Shown: one piece after another, positions 21,667-33,741 of the stretch
Numbering within the stretch: position 1 is the stretch's first letter
How the letters are laid out: the number at the start of each line of letters is the position of its first letter
Origin: Trebouxia sp. TZW2008
Lineage: Eukaryota > Chlorophyta > Trebouxiophyceae > Trebouxiales > Trebouxiaceae
Length of the DNA: 64,000 nt
NCBI GenBank assembly: GCA_002118135.1
Contig: BDIU01000413.1
Span: forward strand, 18,822-82,821
Reading direction: 5' to 3'
Notes under the pieces: generated by a model
Seen by the model: the letters and a program-made list of their open reading frames with translations, nothing else
What the model was told of the DNA's origin: nothing
Database searches by the model: none
Position numbers and translations under genes: made by a program

Positions 21667-24600
21667 ATGAGCAGCCTTCCCATCCACTGCTCAGCAGAGG
21701 TATTGCGCGGCAGTTGCCGCTGCCAGGCCCTGCCGTCCCGGAGATCTTTTGGATCTTTGGTTGTTAGGGTAAACCCGAACCGCTTGCGGCAGTCGAACCA
21801 GGTAAGACTGACATTGGCAGGACATTGCGCTATGCGGTCCAGCTCATCTTGGCATTCGCTTGGTCCCCTGCAGGCTCAAGTCAGCAGTCGTCAGCCCAGA
21901 TGTAGACGAGCTCTGCAAGTATCGGCAGCGGTGGCTGAAGCGCCCGCTGCAGCGACAGCAATGTCAGCCGATGGGTTTGAAATCAGTCAGGAAAGCATCT
22001 CAGAGTCGCGACGACGGCTCGTCATCACTGCTTCTCCGAGAGTCTGCAAAAAAGCCTGGCAGCGCATGATAAAGCAGGCTCGCAAGGATCTCAAACCGCC
22101 TGGTTTCCGAGACTTGAAGTCGGTGAGCTGAATAGCAAGCAGGGCTGCTGAGTCCAGATTTCTGACCCTTGCAGCAATGCATGGTGCTGCTTGCATCCAG
22201 GTCTCAGAAGCAATTCTTTTGCCATATCTTGGTGGCGAACTAGGTGCTAAAGGAGCAGCAGTTGAGGCTCTGATCAAGAATCTGCCCAAGGTAAGCAACT
22301 CAGCACGTTTCAACTGCTTTGAGGCATCTCAGCTGCAGACACGTGTGATTCATCCTGTCAAGCATACTTGGGCTTTTCTGTGCCCTGGGCAAGAGACTGT
22401 CCGCATGCATTGACCCATCCCAAAGGCGATGCATATGAATAGGATCGTAGCGTACACGTTCTCAGCATTGAGGGGCCCTTGCCATCTAACGACAAAAATG
22501 AGCACAAAGACTATGCTTTTCTACATCATTCTGCCGATCAATGCTGGTATGGCTTCATGGCCAACTTCAGCCTGTTTATGATGCATGAACAAGCTGGCGT
22601 TGCAAGACAAGACTGATGTTACACATACTTAGCCCTTTCATCAATTTGTGGCAAGATGGTAGTTTTTACTGAATCTAGTCACCTGTGCTGAAAGCTGTGC
22701 AGATTCTTGTTGGTTTCAAGTCTGTGTATTTACAGGAAGTCTCGGCGCTGACGGCTGACGCAATAACTGAGTCAATTATGCCTGATGAGCTCACTTGCGA
22801 CATGGTGAAGGCTTTTGATGTGATTAGAAACCACTCACCTATGCCATCGTGTTTGTCAGTATCAGCAATGTGACAACTTAAGCCTATGTTTGTTGCAGGA
22901 AGTAGCAGCTCTGACGGCTGATGCGATCACTGAGTCTATTGTGCCTGATCAGCTCACTGAAGCATGGTGAAGGCTTCTGATGTGATCAGACACCAATCAC
23001 CTATGCCATCATGTTTGTCAGTATCAGCAATATGACAACTTCAGCCTGTGTTTGTTGCAGGAAGTAGCAGCTCTGACGGCTGACGCAATAACTGAGTCTA
23101 TTGTGCCTGATGAGTTGACCGACGACATGGTGAAGGCATTTGATGTGGAGAAACCATTCACCTATTCCATTGTCTTCGACTTTGAGCCTAAGCTCAGGTG
23201 GACGCAGCCCTACAAGGGTTTGAAGGTGTGCCACCTTCCCTTCCGCTGTCCACAGATTGACTTTCTGAAAGAGGTCACTTTTTGGCCAAGATTGACTTCA
23301 TATTGTATTTTGGGTGTGAGTCATAATACTCTGGCACAGACGTCAGCAATCATGCACTGAAGAAAGCGCTGAGGCACATGCACTGAGACATGTGCTGATG
23401 ACAGTGTGTTGCTTGCGTTCCAATCTCTGACTGCGTTACGGTCTCAGACTGCGTCACTGACCTGTACTGCAGGTAGAGATTCAATCAGCGGCTCACGAGA
23501 ACCCATGCCCCAAAATGTGTTATTGACCATTGCTAGTTTTCACTTGCAACAGGTAGAAGTTCAGACAGTAGACGATGACAACACAGACGGCGCCAAAGTG
23601 GAGCAGAAGCTAATACAGCTCAGAAAAGAAAAGACATTGACCCTTGGTATGTTTCTGACTTGCAACAGATTTAATCAGCAAGCGATGAGAAGACAGTCTG
23701 TGCCACCGCGGAGCAGGAGTTATTCGTGTGTCGTTTGCACAGTACAGACTTCAGCCGCTGACCTATGCTGTTTCTTGACTTGCTTTAGGTAGAGGTTCAA
23801 ACAGTGGGTGATGACAAGACAGACCGTGCCAAAGTAGAGCAGGAGCTTTTACAGGTGAGGAAGAAGAAGGGAGGGCTGAAGGTGGTGCAGGGCAGAGGGC
23901 TGCAGAAGGGCGACGCAGCCCTAGTGGATTTTGATGCCAAAAGGCAAGACACTGGGGAGATTTTCCAAGGCGCCAAAAGGCGCAAGACGCACATGGACAC
24001 GGACTCGGCTGACATGCAGTTCCTGCCTGGTTAGTCACCCTGCCTGCCTACTCAAGCTTGCTTGGTTAGTAACCCCTGGTGAACTTTGACGCCAAAAGCC
24101 ACTGGAGATGTTCCCAGGGCGCCAAAAGGCGCAAGACACACATGAACGTGGACTTGGCTGACATGCAATTCCTGCCTGTTTAGTCACCCTACCTGCTTTG
24201 TCACCCCTGCCTGGTTGGTCACCCTGAGTAGCAAATGACGCCGATAGGCAAGATGTCAACCTCAGCATGGGTAGTGTTGTTCATAATGATGATCATGATT
24301 TTGAGAGCCAGAGCTGTGGTGTAGGTGTAGCAGAGGCAATGATTGGCATGAAGGTAGGGGAGAGCCGTGACATCAACCTCACCCTGCCAGACAACTTTGA
24401 GCCAGCTGCCTTGCGCGGTGTGGACGTCATGTGCACAGTGGGTGTTACAGAGCTGTTTGAGTATGACCTACCTGAGGTATTCTCCTGACTTGGTCGCGTC
24501 ATGAGTATGTGCCATGCTGTTGTGTTCTTGAGCTGTGTGGGTGTGACTGTGGTTCTTTCTGTCTGTCTTGCACCACAACAGTTACATGACGGCCTGCATG

Positions 24601-27498
24601 CACCACTTGACCAGGATTTTGCATCAAAGAAGTTGAGTGTCAGACAAGAAACTGCTGATTGCATTGATCTGCTGAGCTTTCCTCAGCACTTTGTTGCACA
24701 ATAGCTATGTCATCAGAAGGAATTGCGCCCGACACTGAAGGGGCTAAAGCCCTTCACCATCAAGAGTTGCAGATGCAGACTGTCAAGACTGCACAATGGA
24801 ACTTGGCAGGGGAATTTGACATATCCAGACCTTTGACCATATTGCATGGCTCGCAGTTGGACAATACATTGGCACAACAAGTTGCACCCAACAGCGGAGG
24901 TGCTGAGGGAATTGCGGCAGCAGCTGCCCAGAATGCAGAGCGCCAAGCCTGCATAACAGGATCATGACTGTTGAGCGACCTTGAGCGATCACGGACTTCA
25001 CCAGAGTGTTGATCCCTGTTGGAAACCCAGTAGAACACACTGTGCATGGTTTGCAGTTGGACAGCAAGCTAGCACAAGATTCAGCGGCGGAGCTGCAGGG
25101 CTTTGGCAGCAGCTGCTCAGAATGCAGAATGCCAAGACCGCACAGGACTGTGACTATTGTGTATGTCTTGCTACGCACCATTTATCAAAACTGGTTTTGT
25201 CTTGCAGTTGGATGATAAGCTGGCACAAGAAGTAGCGCCTAACAGCGGAGGGGCTGAGGGACTTCGACAGCAGTTGCTCAGAATGCAGAATGACAAGACT
25301 GCACAAGACAATCAGGAAGCTGTGGACGAAGCCATGATGGCAGCTGTAGTCAACCTGGTGGATTGTGAGGTGCCCAAGAGCATGATTGACGAGATGGGCA
25401 AGTCTGAGTACCAGGCTCGTCTACTGCAAGCGCAAGCCAAGGTTGGCTGCTGCTCTTGTGCGTAATGTCTCATGTTCAGGCATTCGGCTCAATGCTAGCT
25501 GGAATGGGCTGCTTGAAATCTTGTAGTGGAGTTGGGTGCTTGCAAATGTGCTGCCAATGTTCCTGCTGTTTGCTATCGTGCGCCGTGCAGTATGCACAAC
25601 CTTGCTTTAAGGCAGGTTGAAAGATAAGAGCAGCATCAGCAACCAAAGCAACAATTGTTCATGACTTTGGCAAGTAGAGTTGGATTGGTATCATGGGTGA
25701 CACCAATTCAACTGGACTTGCCAAACCCATCTTTGTTGCTGATGCTTATGTTGTACCCCATACTGCCTGAGTGGCCTGGTATGATGTGACTGCAGTCACC
25801 ACTGCTGTCAAGTTTCTGACAGATGCTATGCAGGACAGCTTCATGTGCTCCAAAAGTTGTATTGCCTTCCGCCCATTTGCCCCTTACATTTGCCCATTTC
25901 TGCCCCACAGACACTCATTTAAGCACAGATGTGGCTGTTGATTGTTTATGGCAATTCGCTGCTCTGATTCACGGCACCCATGCCATGCACACCAGAACCC
26001 CTTGTCGTCGTGACAACAAACTGGCCTTAGGGACACGCAAATCTTGCACTTGTGCTGGCCCTTGCCACAACTTACATCATCATTGGTCTGGCAAGACAGC
26101 GGGTGTGCCACACAGACATGGCATGTGTTTCAGAATGCTTGATCCACTGTTGTTACCAGTCACGCTTTTGATTGCTTGGTGCAGGGGGAGATTGACTATG
26201 AGAAGGTGATGCAGCTAGCAACGCCTCAGTCATTGGAGAACTTCACTCGCCGCAAGTAAGCTTTACCAACATGCCCAGTGAGCTTTACTCATGGGCTAGT
26301 GAGCTGTATTAACATTCTTCACCCATGTGCCCAGTGAGCTTTACTCATGGGCTACTAAACTGTACTAACACTCCTCTCCAACATGCCCAGTGAGCTTTAC
26401 TCATGGGTTTGTAAACTCTAGCGATGTGCCTCAACGTGATGAAGTTATGCTGCTCATGCTGCATAGTCTGATGCAATAGTCTTTGGGCTTGCAAAACTTT
26501 CTGTCAGCTCTGCGGGCTCTTTCAGCATGCACTGCCTTGCGTTCAAATGCTGTAAACCAGCTGGTACTCAGTTCCTATTCCCATGACGGCTTGATGATAT
26601 CTTCACATGTAAGGCAGCTCTGTCCTTCTCTGCTGTAAGAATTACAGAATCAAATTTTGGGCCCCAAGCAAATCAGAGCTTGTGCTATTCTGTATTCCTT
26701 TGGCAATTGTCAATGACTTCACTCCTGTGCTTCTGCAGCTTTGTGGATTTGGCGCAGTTGCTCAGAAGACATACCTTTCAACATATTTGTGCTGCAAGGG
26801 ACCTGTTCACAGTCACTTTCAGTATGGTGCCTGACATTGTAGACTGTTTCTGTCTATGTTGGTGACATTCAGCAGCATGAATCTGGTTTTGTGCATCTGC
26901 AATTTTGAGGAGCTGGCGCAGCTGCTCAGAAGGCAGATGGCCTTCAAGCAAATCTTTGCTGTGGAGGGCGTGACAGTCTCGGATGCTGAGATTATAATAG
27001 CCCTCACACGAGGCTCCAGATATGATGCCCAATGTCCTGGAATGTTCTGCTCTTGTTACTGACAGTCAGCAGCATGACTCTGGTCTTGTACATTTGCAGT
27101 TATGAGGAGCTAGCGTAGCTGCTCAGAAGGCAAATGGCCTTTGGGCATATCTCTGCTGCGGAGGGCCTGACAGTCTTGGACGCGCAGATTGGAGAAGAGT
27201 ATCACCGCCCTCGATCTGAGGCTCAAAATATGACGCCTAACAGTGAAGACACCTTTTTCTCGTTGTTGACTGTCAACTGCATGACTTTGGTCTTGTGCAT
27301 TTGCAGTTATGAGGAGTTGGCGCAGTTGCTCAGAAGGCAAATGGCCTTCGAGCATATCTTTGCTGCAGAGGGCCTGACAGTCTCGGATGCGGAGATTGAA
27401 GAAGAGTACAACAGTGCTGCCAGGGAGTTCACAGAGCAGCAACAGGAGTTTGACAAGGACAAGTTGCGGGAGCAAGTCATTGAGGCTTTGAAGGTGGG

Positions 27499-27532
<34 letters not shown>

Positions 27533-28078
27533 GGCTCCAGCTTTCCTCTCCTTTTGCAGCGCATCATACATTACTTGACATGGACAAAGAAAACTAATGG
27601 TCTACTTCCTCCACAAACGCAAGGTGGCTTACCATTGTTTGAAGCAAGCTGTAACTGAGGGCTCGCATACAGTTCCCCGACCCTCCAGTAGGGATGCTGT
27701 TGCAATTGACAATCTGCTGCTGCTGCTGCTGCTGCCATTGTAGTCAACACTATCATCATGACTATTATAATTGTCATTGTATGTGGGTGACGTACACATT
27801 CAGCAATGCCGCCTCGGTATGCTCTTGCTTCCATCTGCGGAATACCTCGTTTTGCCCTGCACACATGTACTGAAGCAACATCTGGGTCCAGTGTCTTCTG
27901 CCCTCCTCGCCCAACATGTGCTCATGCACAATAGCACTTGTGCCACACACACCTAGCAATGTGTGCTAGAAAGTGTGGTGGTTATGACTAATGTTACTAC
28001 TCTTGTTTACAGGGACCCAAGATCCTAGATTGGCTTCGGCAGCACACTGAAGTGATAGTCAAGCCAGTGCAGGCGTGA
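21667..28078 (+). CDS. tig: Trigger factor-type chaperone / peptidyl-prolyl isomerase, plastid form
   Basis: Ten exons: 21667-21801, 21874-22122, 22201-22290, 23061-23225, 23789-24029, 24325-24476, 25208-25441, 26185-26255, 27307-27493 and 28013-28078; 529 residues, phases agree. Residues 1 to about 85 are rich in Arg, Ser and Ala, a transit-like leader. The N-terminal ribosome-binding domain follows: RRLVITASPRVCKKAWQRM, then KPPGFRDLKSVSEAILLPYL. Residues about 214-344 (exons 5-6) form the FKBP-like PPIase domain (KGDAALVDFDAKR, AEAMIGMKVGESRDINLTLP). The C-terminal helical arms follow (LDDKLAQEVAP, VPKSMIDEMGKSEYQARL, EELAQLLRRQMAF). In bacteria trigger factor binds nascent chains at the ribosome exit; a plastid role is inferred. 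The last exon is short and ends VIVKPVQA. Most introns contain decayed copies of the flanking exon. Confidence 0.93.
22727..23030 (+). repeat. Two decayed copies of trigger factor exon 4 start
   Basis: Copies at about 22727-22865 and 22890-23030 repeat the acceptor and first 110 bases of exon 4 (23061). Both retain 'ctgacggctgacgcaataac' or close variants and 'atggtgaaggctt'. The second copy has an internal deletion that shifts frame. Both run into the same intron sequence ('tcagtatcagcaat(g/a)tgacaac'). Confidence 0.9.
23465..23735 (+). repeat. Decayed copies of trigger factor exon 5 start
   Basis: Segments at about 23470-23520, 23550-23645 and 23680-23730 match the beginning of exon 5 (23789). 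The middle one is best preserved and would read VEVQTVDDDNTDGAKVEQKL in frame. Confidence 0.8.
24075..24190 (+). repeat. Decayed copy of trigger factor exon 5 end with donor side
   Basis: About 100 bp repeat the exon 5 3' end, with 'ggcgccaaaaggcgcaagac' and 'gacatgcaattcctgcctg'. The donor is changed to TTTAGT. It lies downstream of exon 5. Confidence 0.85.
24845..25150 (+). repeat. Two decayed copies of trigger factor exon 7 start
   Basis: Copies at about 24850-24950 and 25050-25150 repeat acceptor plus about 100 bases of exon 7 (25208), including 'cagttggac' and 'cagctgctcagaatgcag'. Both have lost the reading frame. Confidence 0.85.
26245..26425 (+). repeat. Tandem repeat of about 63 bp at trigger factor exon 8 donor
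   Basis: Starting at the exon 8 donor (26256) the unit 'gcccagtgagctttactcat' with flanks occurs three times with small changes. The first unit overlaps the splice site itself (AAGTAAGCTTTACC). Confidence 0.8.
26725..27215 (+). repeat. Three decayed copies of trigger factor exon 9 start
   Basis: Copies at about 26735-26790, 26895-27000 and 27095-27200 match exon 9 (27307): FVDLAQLLRRHTF, FEELAQLLRRQMAFKQIF and YEELA-stop-LLRRQMAF. The third has an in-frame TAG and the second loses the end of the exon. Period about 170-200 bp. Confidence 0.9.
27500..27533 (+). repeat. (CTG)n microsatellite in trigger factor intron
   Basis: About ten uninterrupted CTG units lie immediately after the exon 9 donor. 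A shorter run (about six units) lies at 27715-27735. Both are intronic. Confidence 0.9.
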
Positions 28079-29279
28079 CAAGGCTACCAACATGTCTCAA
28101 TGATATGTGATCTCGGCGGTTTCCCAATGCTAACTCATCAGTGCAGTTTTGGGAAGCTGCTTCCAGATCATCAACCAGATAAACGTGTCTCAAATTGCCA
28201 GCAGGAAAGTAAGGAAAGCTGGCGCAGCGCTCCTTCGTAATCCGCCTACTCACCACTAACTACTGCGAGGAACGTACAACAAGCAAAGCAGATTTGACAA
28301 TGACTGGCAATAAGGGTGCAAGTCAGGGTGCAGCATGATTGGCAGCCAAATTTGCACTCAGCAGCCGGCACTTGAAACTCTTGTAGGTTGCCATTCTGTA
28401 TTGCCAGCTCAAATTATGCTGTTCAAGAGTTGCAACTTTGACAAGGTTTTGCTCCGAAGCTCAGCTGGCAGACAAGAAGCATCTTTCCAGCTTTTGTGCC
28501 GCCGCATCAATGTGTTTCCTGATCTCGCTTGTGACCACATCCTTGTGACGCATTTGGTTGCATGCGCACAGACATTGTTGCTGCGCTCGTTCGGTCAGCT
28601 TGCAACCGTTGAACGTCATTTGTACAATTCTATTCATAAGGTTTGCAAGCAAAATTTGTGGGCCATGCTCATGCTGATGCTGTCAGCATGCAGATACAGT
28701 TTGAACCCCATGCCCAAACCTCGTGCATTCAGAATGTTGATTGTTGCAACTGCCATTTGGGAACAGCTGCAGCGCTGGGGACCTAACATGTCACAATGCC
28801 TCCAGGCTGTGTGTCAAGATATCACGTGCAGGTTTGTATGATTTTCCATGCACAGCAGGGCTCAGCAGGGCGTGCTGAAGGAGAATGTCGCAAATGATTT
28901 GTGGTTTTGCCCAAATTACAGCTATCCTGAAGCATGAAACGTAGACATCTATACTGAAAATCTCTGCACACTGCAAAAGTCAATCTATAGCTTGAACACC
29001 AACGTTCAGTCAAATCGGCTGAACTAAACATGTCAACAAGATTTGATGTGCTGTGCTGACGTGTGCTGTGCAGACAAACGTCTGACAGCCGAAAAGGCAG
29101 CGTTATAAGCAGCTGCCATCAGTAACCAAAGGACTGCACAGGCTGATAGCAATACATTGCACCCAAACAGCACTCAATTAGATGGGTTCCAATTCATTTG
29201 TTGCTAGTCTGGACCAGCATCCCTGCACTGCGCATAGCGCCAGCAAAACTAGCTGTGAGCTATTTGCTTAGCTACTTGC
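28079..29279. other. Interval between trigger factor and eIF5A (convergent), with unassigned frames
   Basis: It contains both 3' flanks. A plus-strand ATG frame spans 28335-28841 (168 codons, hydrophobic, Cys-rich). On the minus strand a frame from about 28720 to 28461 reads QILLANLMNRIVQMTF, then KDVVTSEIRKHIDAAAQKLE before a stop, and looks more like a soluble protein end. They overlap, so at most one is likely real. No family recognised. Confidence 0.3.
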
Positions 29280-30960
29280 TTATGCAGACCCTGCAGCAGC
29301 CTTGACAGCAGAAACCATCTCCTCTCCCATGGCCTGCAGTCACAGTTGTGTTGGATGTTGGAAAGCCAGAACAGCTCCACTCAGAGCAAGGTGAGTAACC
29401 AGAAGCAAGACGAGTCCAAGTGAGTAAAACAGCATGATCTGTGTCGTTCACAGATCATGCTATGTCATCCTGCCTTGCGCAGTGCATTTTTGAACTGAGA
29501 ATAGCCATGCTGTTCTGAGTGTAAGGTAAGAAGCGAACAATGCAGCACAGCCTGGCATAAATGCACCCAACGTGCTGCAGTTGTGCTACGCTCACAATTC
29601 ACTGCATGCATACGATGCAATGCATACAATGCAATACATACAGCTGTGCAGTGCATACAGCTGTACAAAGCGCCACTATAATGATTGTTCACCTTGAGCA
29701 CAGTGACGACCAGCTCCTTGCCATCATCAAAGTCCTTCTTGATCTGCTCGGCCAGCTTGTCAGCGTCATCAGTTCCCTTGGGCAGACCCAGGTCATCCTT
29801 GGTGTTGCCACCCTCGTCCATCAAAGACAGCTGTAGCACACAACTTGCCTCAGCTCCAGGCAGGTGCAACAGGCATGTGACATGCAGCAAATCAAATGGT
29901 CAGTACGCACTCGGCAATGCTGCACTTGACTTTACAGCAGAAAAGTTTGCATCGATTGGGTGCATGTGCAACAGCTCTATGCATGTGCAACAATCATGGG
30001 AAATCAACTCTCATCAGAACCAAACTTGCATTAAATCCATGCGTGTGCAGGCAGGTGAAATTGAGCCAAGCAGTAATCAGCAACGAATCTTGGCTGCAGT
30101 TGGCTGTCTTGCACTTAGCTCATGCGAAGAGTTTCCAATAGATGTGTGATGTCTCATATACGGGCTAAGTGAAGCGAGGCACAGTGCTTACGTAGCCATC
30201 CTCGGACACGTCCAGCAGAGTGTACTCCTGGCGGTTGACGTGAGGGATCTGCACATAGCAACCCAAACTTGAGGCAGTCTGTTTAGAACATGGGCAGCAG
30301 CACAGCTGGGTGCCATGACAGAATTTTTAAGCACAAGCTTCCGCAGGCAATGGGCTGCCAATGCAGCATCACAGCTCACTGCAATAAAGTGTTGACAGTA
30401 ACAGCGTCAACAAAATTACTGCCCTGGTTGAACTCTGCACATGCTGCAAAACCCAGCAATGGATACAGGCAATGAAGGGATCCATGCATCACGGCAAGTT
30501 TGCAAAGGTGAGACTCACGTCACAATTGTGGGACGAGGGAGTCAGATCCTCATACTTCTTGCCAGTGAAGATGTCAATAGCAACAAAATGACACTTGGCG
30601 TGACCGTGCTTGCCAGTCTTTGAGGTTGAAACGTCAGCAACCTGCAAGCATGAAGACGCTGGTTTGCTCAGAACGCAGTCCATTCAACATAAACCTAACA
30701 CATCATGAAAGCCACAAGCACTTGGGAGCAAGCTTTGCGACTCGTGCGCGTGACAGGTTCATGGACAGGATTTGTGCTGTGTGCGCAGCACACGTGCGTG
30801 CGTCAATCAAGGCGTGCGCTCATTGCCTCACCTTGCAAGGGCGGCCCTTGATCACCAAAAAGCCGTTCTTACGAACAGTTCCTGCCTGCTGTGGGTAGGT
30901 CAAGGAAGCACCAGCGTCAGCACTCTCGAAGTGTACGTCGTGTCCAGCAGTATCAGCCAT
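29280..30960 (-). CDS. EIF5A: Translation initiation factor eIF5A
   Basis: Five exons on the minus strand: 30960-30832, 30641-30519, 30248-30192, 29830-29693 and 29333-29280; 166 residues, slightly longer than the usual 157-160. Start [19 protein letters not shown]; the hypusine loop [12 protein letters not shown] is intact with its modifiable Lys, followed by [20 protein letters not shown]. The C-terminal OB fold is in exons 3-5 ([19 protein letters not shown], end [17 protein letters not shown]). eIF5A, modified by deoxyhypusine synthase and hydroxylase, promotes elongation through difficult peptide bonds and termination. The gene is unremarkable apart from a longer linker ([20 protein letters not shown]). 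Its introns are short and show no obvious exon copies, unlike neighbouring genes. Confidence 0.97.
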
Positions 30961-33741
30961 TATGTGTAGCAGCGGGACGAGAGACGCTGCTCGTAGATCG
31001 CGGGGTAGTGCTTGCAACCCGCCTGAGCAGTGAGCGACGGCTGCTTGCGGCTGTTATTGCGAAAAAACAGTTATTACGCCAGCCTAATCAGGCTATCAGA
31101 GGGTCAGGTGGAAGTCACACCAGGAGGTGCAGCATGAACGTGTGAGCGCCAACATCTGCAAGGATGTCACACCGGTATGCCTGTTGCTTTGGACAGCGCA
31201 GGCCGGAGCAGACACTTAGCAAATGCATGCACATTGATGTTTTGGCGAAGATGAACGGTATGCACTGCAGTGTTGGTATGGCATGCTGGCAACCACATGA
31301 TGAGTCTGCAAGGCTTCAGCTTTGGCCACACATTTCGGAACTTTCCAGCATGGTCATGTGTCATGGCACTTGGCCTGAGGTGCTGCCATCTAGGGATGCA
31401 TGCTGGCATCCCGAGAGCATCAAAGTCAGTTTTGCAAAACGCCCATCAATTGAAGTTGACGCTGCAATACAGACGTTGTAAATATATATAAAGAGTAACA
31501 AGTGTGCAGCTATTACAGCACTTGAAGTCAATGTTGCAAAATGCTGTTTGCAAGCTAAGAGAGCAAGTGTTGACCATTTCAGAATCAAAATTTTGTGACA
31601 AAATGGATGCAGATCTACAATAGCCACATGTGTAGGTCACAACTTGTGTCTGAATGCTGTACTCTATCATGGCATGACCCTGTTGTAACAGCTCAAGCTG
31701 ACCTGCAGGTGAGTCTAGAAGCGAGTCAGATACTTTTGCTGTGCTGAATGTCAAACTGTGTATAAGAATACTCTGCACAGGCACAGCCAATATTGGCAAT
31801 GCAGTGCATGCTGCCCCATGCTTATGTTCAGCAAAGCTGTTGAGCAGTGAGTGACACATCGTGTATTGACCAGTCAGGAACTTTTCAGCCCAATACAGAG
31901 CCAACATACTTCGGCGATAGAAGCATCCCTCACTACACAACAGCCACTGACACTCTAGCGAAATGGAATTGCAGAATGCATCCATCTGGCGCTCCAGAAC
32001 AGAATGAAGCGCTCTGCACCTCCCTTGTGCTCTGAGCGCAAGGAGCTATGGTGCAGTGGTTGTCGCCCTTTTGGCTGAAACAAACCTTACAGCTCTGTGT
32101 TGATATAACAATAAATGATTACACGTTTCAGCACATGTGCTAGGTGTGTGTGGCCGAAATCCTATCCTGCCAGGCCGGCTTGTTCTAATTGATATACACA
32201 GTCCCCCTCAACCCTGCCTGCTCTTGATCCTGTCCTGAAGCAAAAAGTATTAGCCCAATTGTGGCAGGATGAGCTTGGTGTAATTTTAGGCCCATAAATT
32301 GTATTGAATGCCAAGTAACGGCCACTACAGCCTCCCACACTACCATGGTGGCTCTGACTGTGCTTGCCACTTCTGTCTGGCTCCACATTTGAGAAACCGG
32401 AGTGTTCATCAATGCAGTCAACTCGGGAATTTGCGCTGCAAAATGAGATGACTAAAGTCAGTCACACACCTCTCTGTGCACAAGCTCCAGCAGTCTTTTG
32501 TCTGAGTTTGGGAGTGAATGACAGGTCTGCTGTGACAATGTACATATTTCATAGACTGGCCTCTGCTGAAGATACTAAGCGTCATGGGTCAGCACTGAGA
32601 TGCCCTTCACCAATATGGTCCTTGAGCTTCAAGCAGTTGAGACAGCAAAGGGGCCATGGCCAAAGTGCATAGCCTGCGCAGTAGCTCTGGCAAGTCCTTG
32701 CTGGCTGCTGAAGCTGATCACATCAGTGTAAGTACAGACCGCTTCAAATGCACACTGCTGGTACAAGTCAGCTCTATACTTATACAGGCCAAATAAACAG
32801 GAAACACTGCGTGGGTGTAGTATTGAAAGCCAACTTTGTCAAGGTTAGAGTATGTGCAGCACGCATCTTGCAGATGATGCAAGCCTGCCAGCCATGCGTG
32901 CTTGTATGCCTTGTAGCCGTAGTCGCTTTGTGCATGCAGAAGTGCTGGTTTATGGGGGTTTCAGCCTGCCTTAAATGGCCGCTATTGCGCTTTGCTTCCT
33001 CTTCGACGTGGCACATAATGCTTGGCTGTATAGGACTCGAGGACGCCTGCTGACAGCTTAGCTCTCAGCCCAAGCCACAGCTCGATACAGCTGCAGCAGC
33101 AACAGTCACAGCATCTGTAAAAGCGATATTCTATGCATGAGCGTGCGTCTCACGCGCCAACTTAAGTGAAAGCTGTGCCTCAAAGACGGTCATCGCGACG
33201 ATTTCCTTGAGCCTCACACGCATGGTGGTGCTCCAAACTGACGCCTTCGACTGTGTATGCAGCATACAGTATGCTGACTGTATGCTGCAAGAGTAGCGAA
33301 TCTAGCGGTGGCCGCAGCTATGTAATGCCGTTAGTACTTTATGCTCAGCGCTTGCAGGCAGCTGGCGAACTGTTCTTCACAGATCTGGACGGCTTATTCC
33401 AGTGTTGTACCTTGCACGGCGAAGCTTCCGCAGACGCACCCTATTTAGGGCGCGTTTCGCAAATTGGCGTGACGCGGGACGTCACAAGTCGTTGTCGTGA
33501 TATATTACGTGACACTTTTGGTGCAGCTCACAGCTTAGATGGCCTGTCTAGTCCTGCCCCAGGAGAAGTCGTTCGAGGTATTTTGGTTTCTGTCTATTAC
33601 TTTGGTAGATGCGGGTTTGTATTTGAGCCCGCAACTTGACCCACATGGGCTTTCGCTGTACTGTAGTTCGAACACGGTGCCTTCAAGACGGACGACGAGT
33701 CAGGCGTTGAGCGACTGGTAGCTAGTTGTCAAAAGCGCGCC
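30961..33741. other. 2.8-kb region without a recognised gene
   Basis: It includes the eIF5A promoter. The minus strand has a 179-codon ATG frame at 31985-31446, Cys- and Leu-rich, unrecognised. At 32421-32162 two minus-strand frames are open after a possible acceptor; one reads VVWEAVVAVTWHSIQFMGLK. On the plus strand a frame from ATG 33271 to 33639 reads LYAQRLQAAGELFFTDLDGL, then VRGILVSVYYFGRCGFVFEP. None matched a family I know. The segment just before 33742 should hold the promoter of the PNRC-motif gene. Confidence 0.3.
31446..31985 (-). CDS. Unrecognised 179-codon open frame
   Basis: ATG at 31985, stop at 31446, no intron needed. It is rich in Leu, Ser, Cys and Thr, with hydrophobic patches. 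In this intron-dense genome an intronless frame of this length without a family match is weak evidence for a gene. Confidence 0.2.
   Translation of the reverse strand: MDAFCNSISLECQWLLCSEGCFYRRSMLALYWAEKFLTGQYTMCHSLLNSFAEHKHGAACTALPILAVPVQSILIHSLTFSTAKVSDSLLDSPAGQLELLQQGHAMIEYSIQTQVVTYTCGYCRSASILSQNFDSEMVNTCSLSLQTAFCNIDFKCCNSCTLVTLYIYLQRLYCSVNFN

Noticed and set aside
27307..27567. Minus-strand frame with poly-Ser/Gln
   Set aside because: Created by the CTG microsatellite in the trigger factor intron; the antisense strand of exon 9 explains the rest.
10184..28078. Bacterial origin suggested by UPF0301, galactokinase and trigger factor
   Set aside because: All have spliceosomal introns in correct phase and plant-type leaders, so they are nuclear genes of cyanobacterial or ancient origin, not contamination.
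32041..32110. tRNA-like start (ggagctatggtgcagtggtt) resembling an A box
   Set aside because: No B box (GGTTCGANTCC) or acceptor stem partner follows within 90 bp, and no cloverleaf can be drawn.
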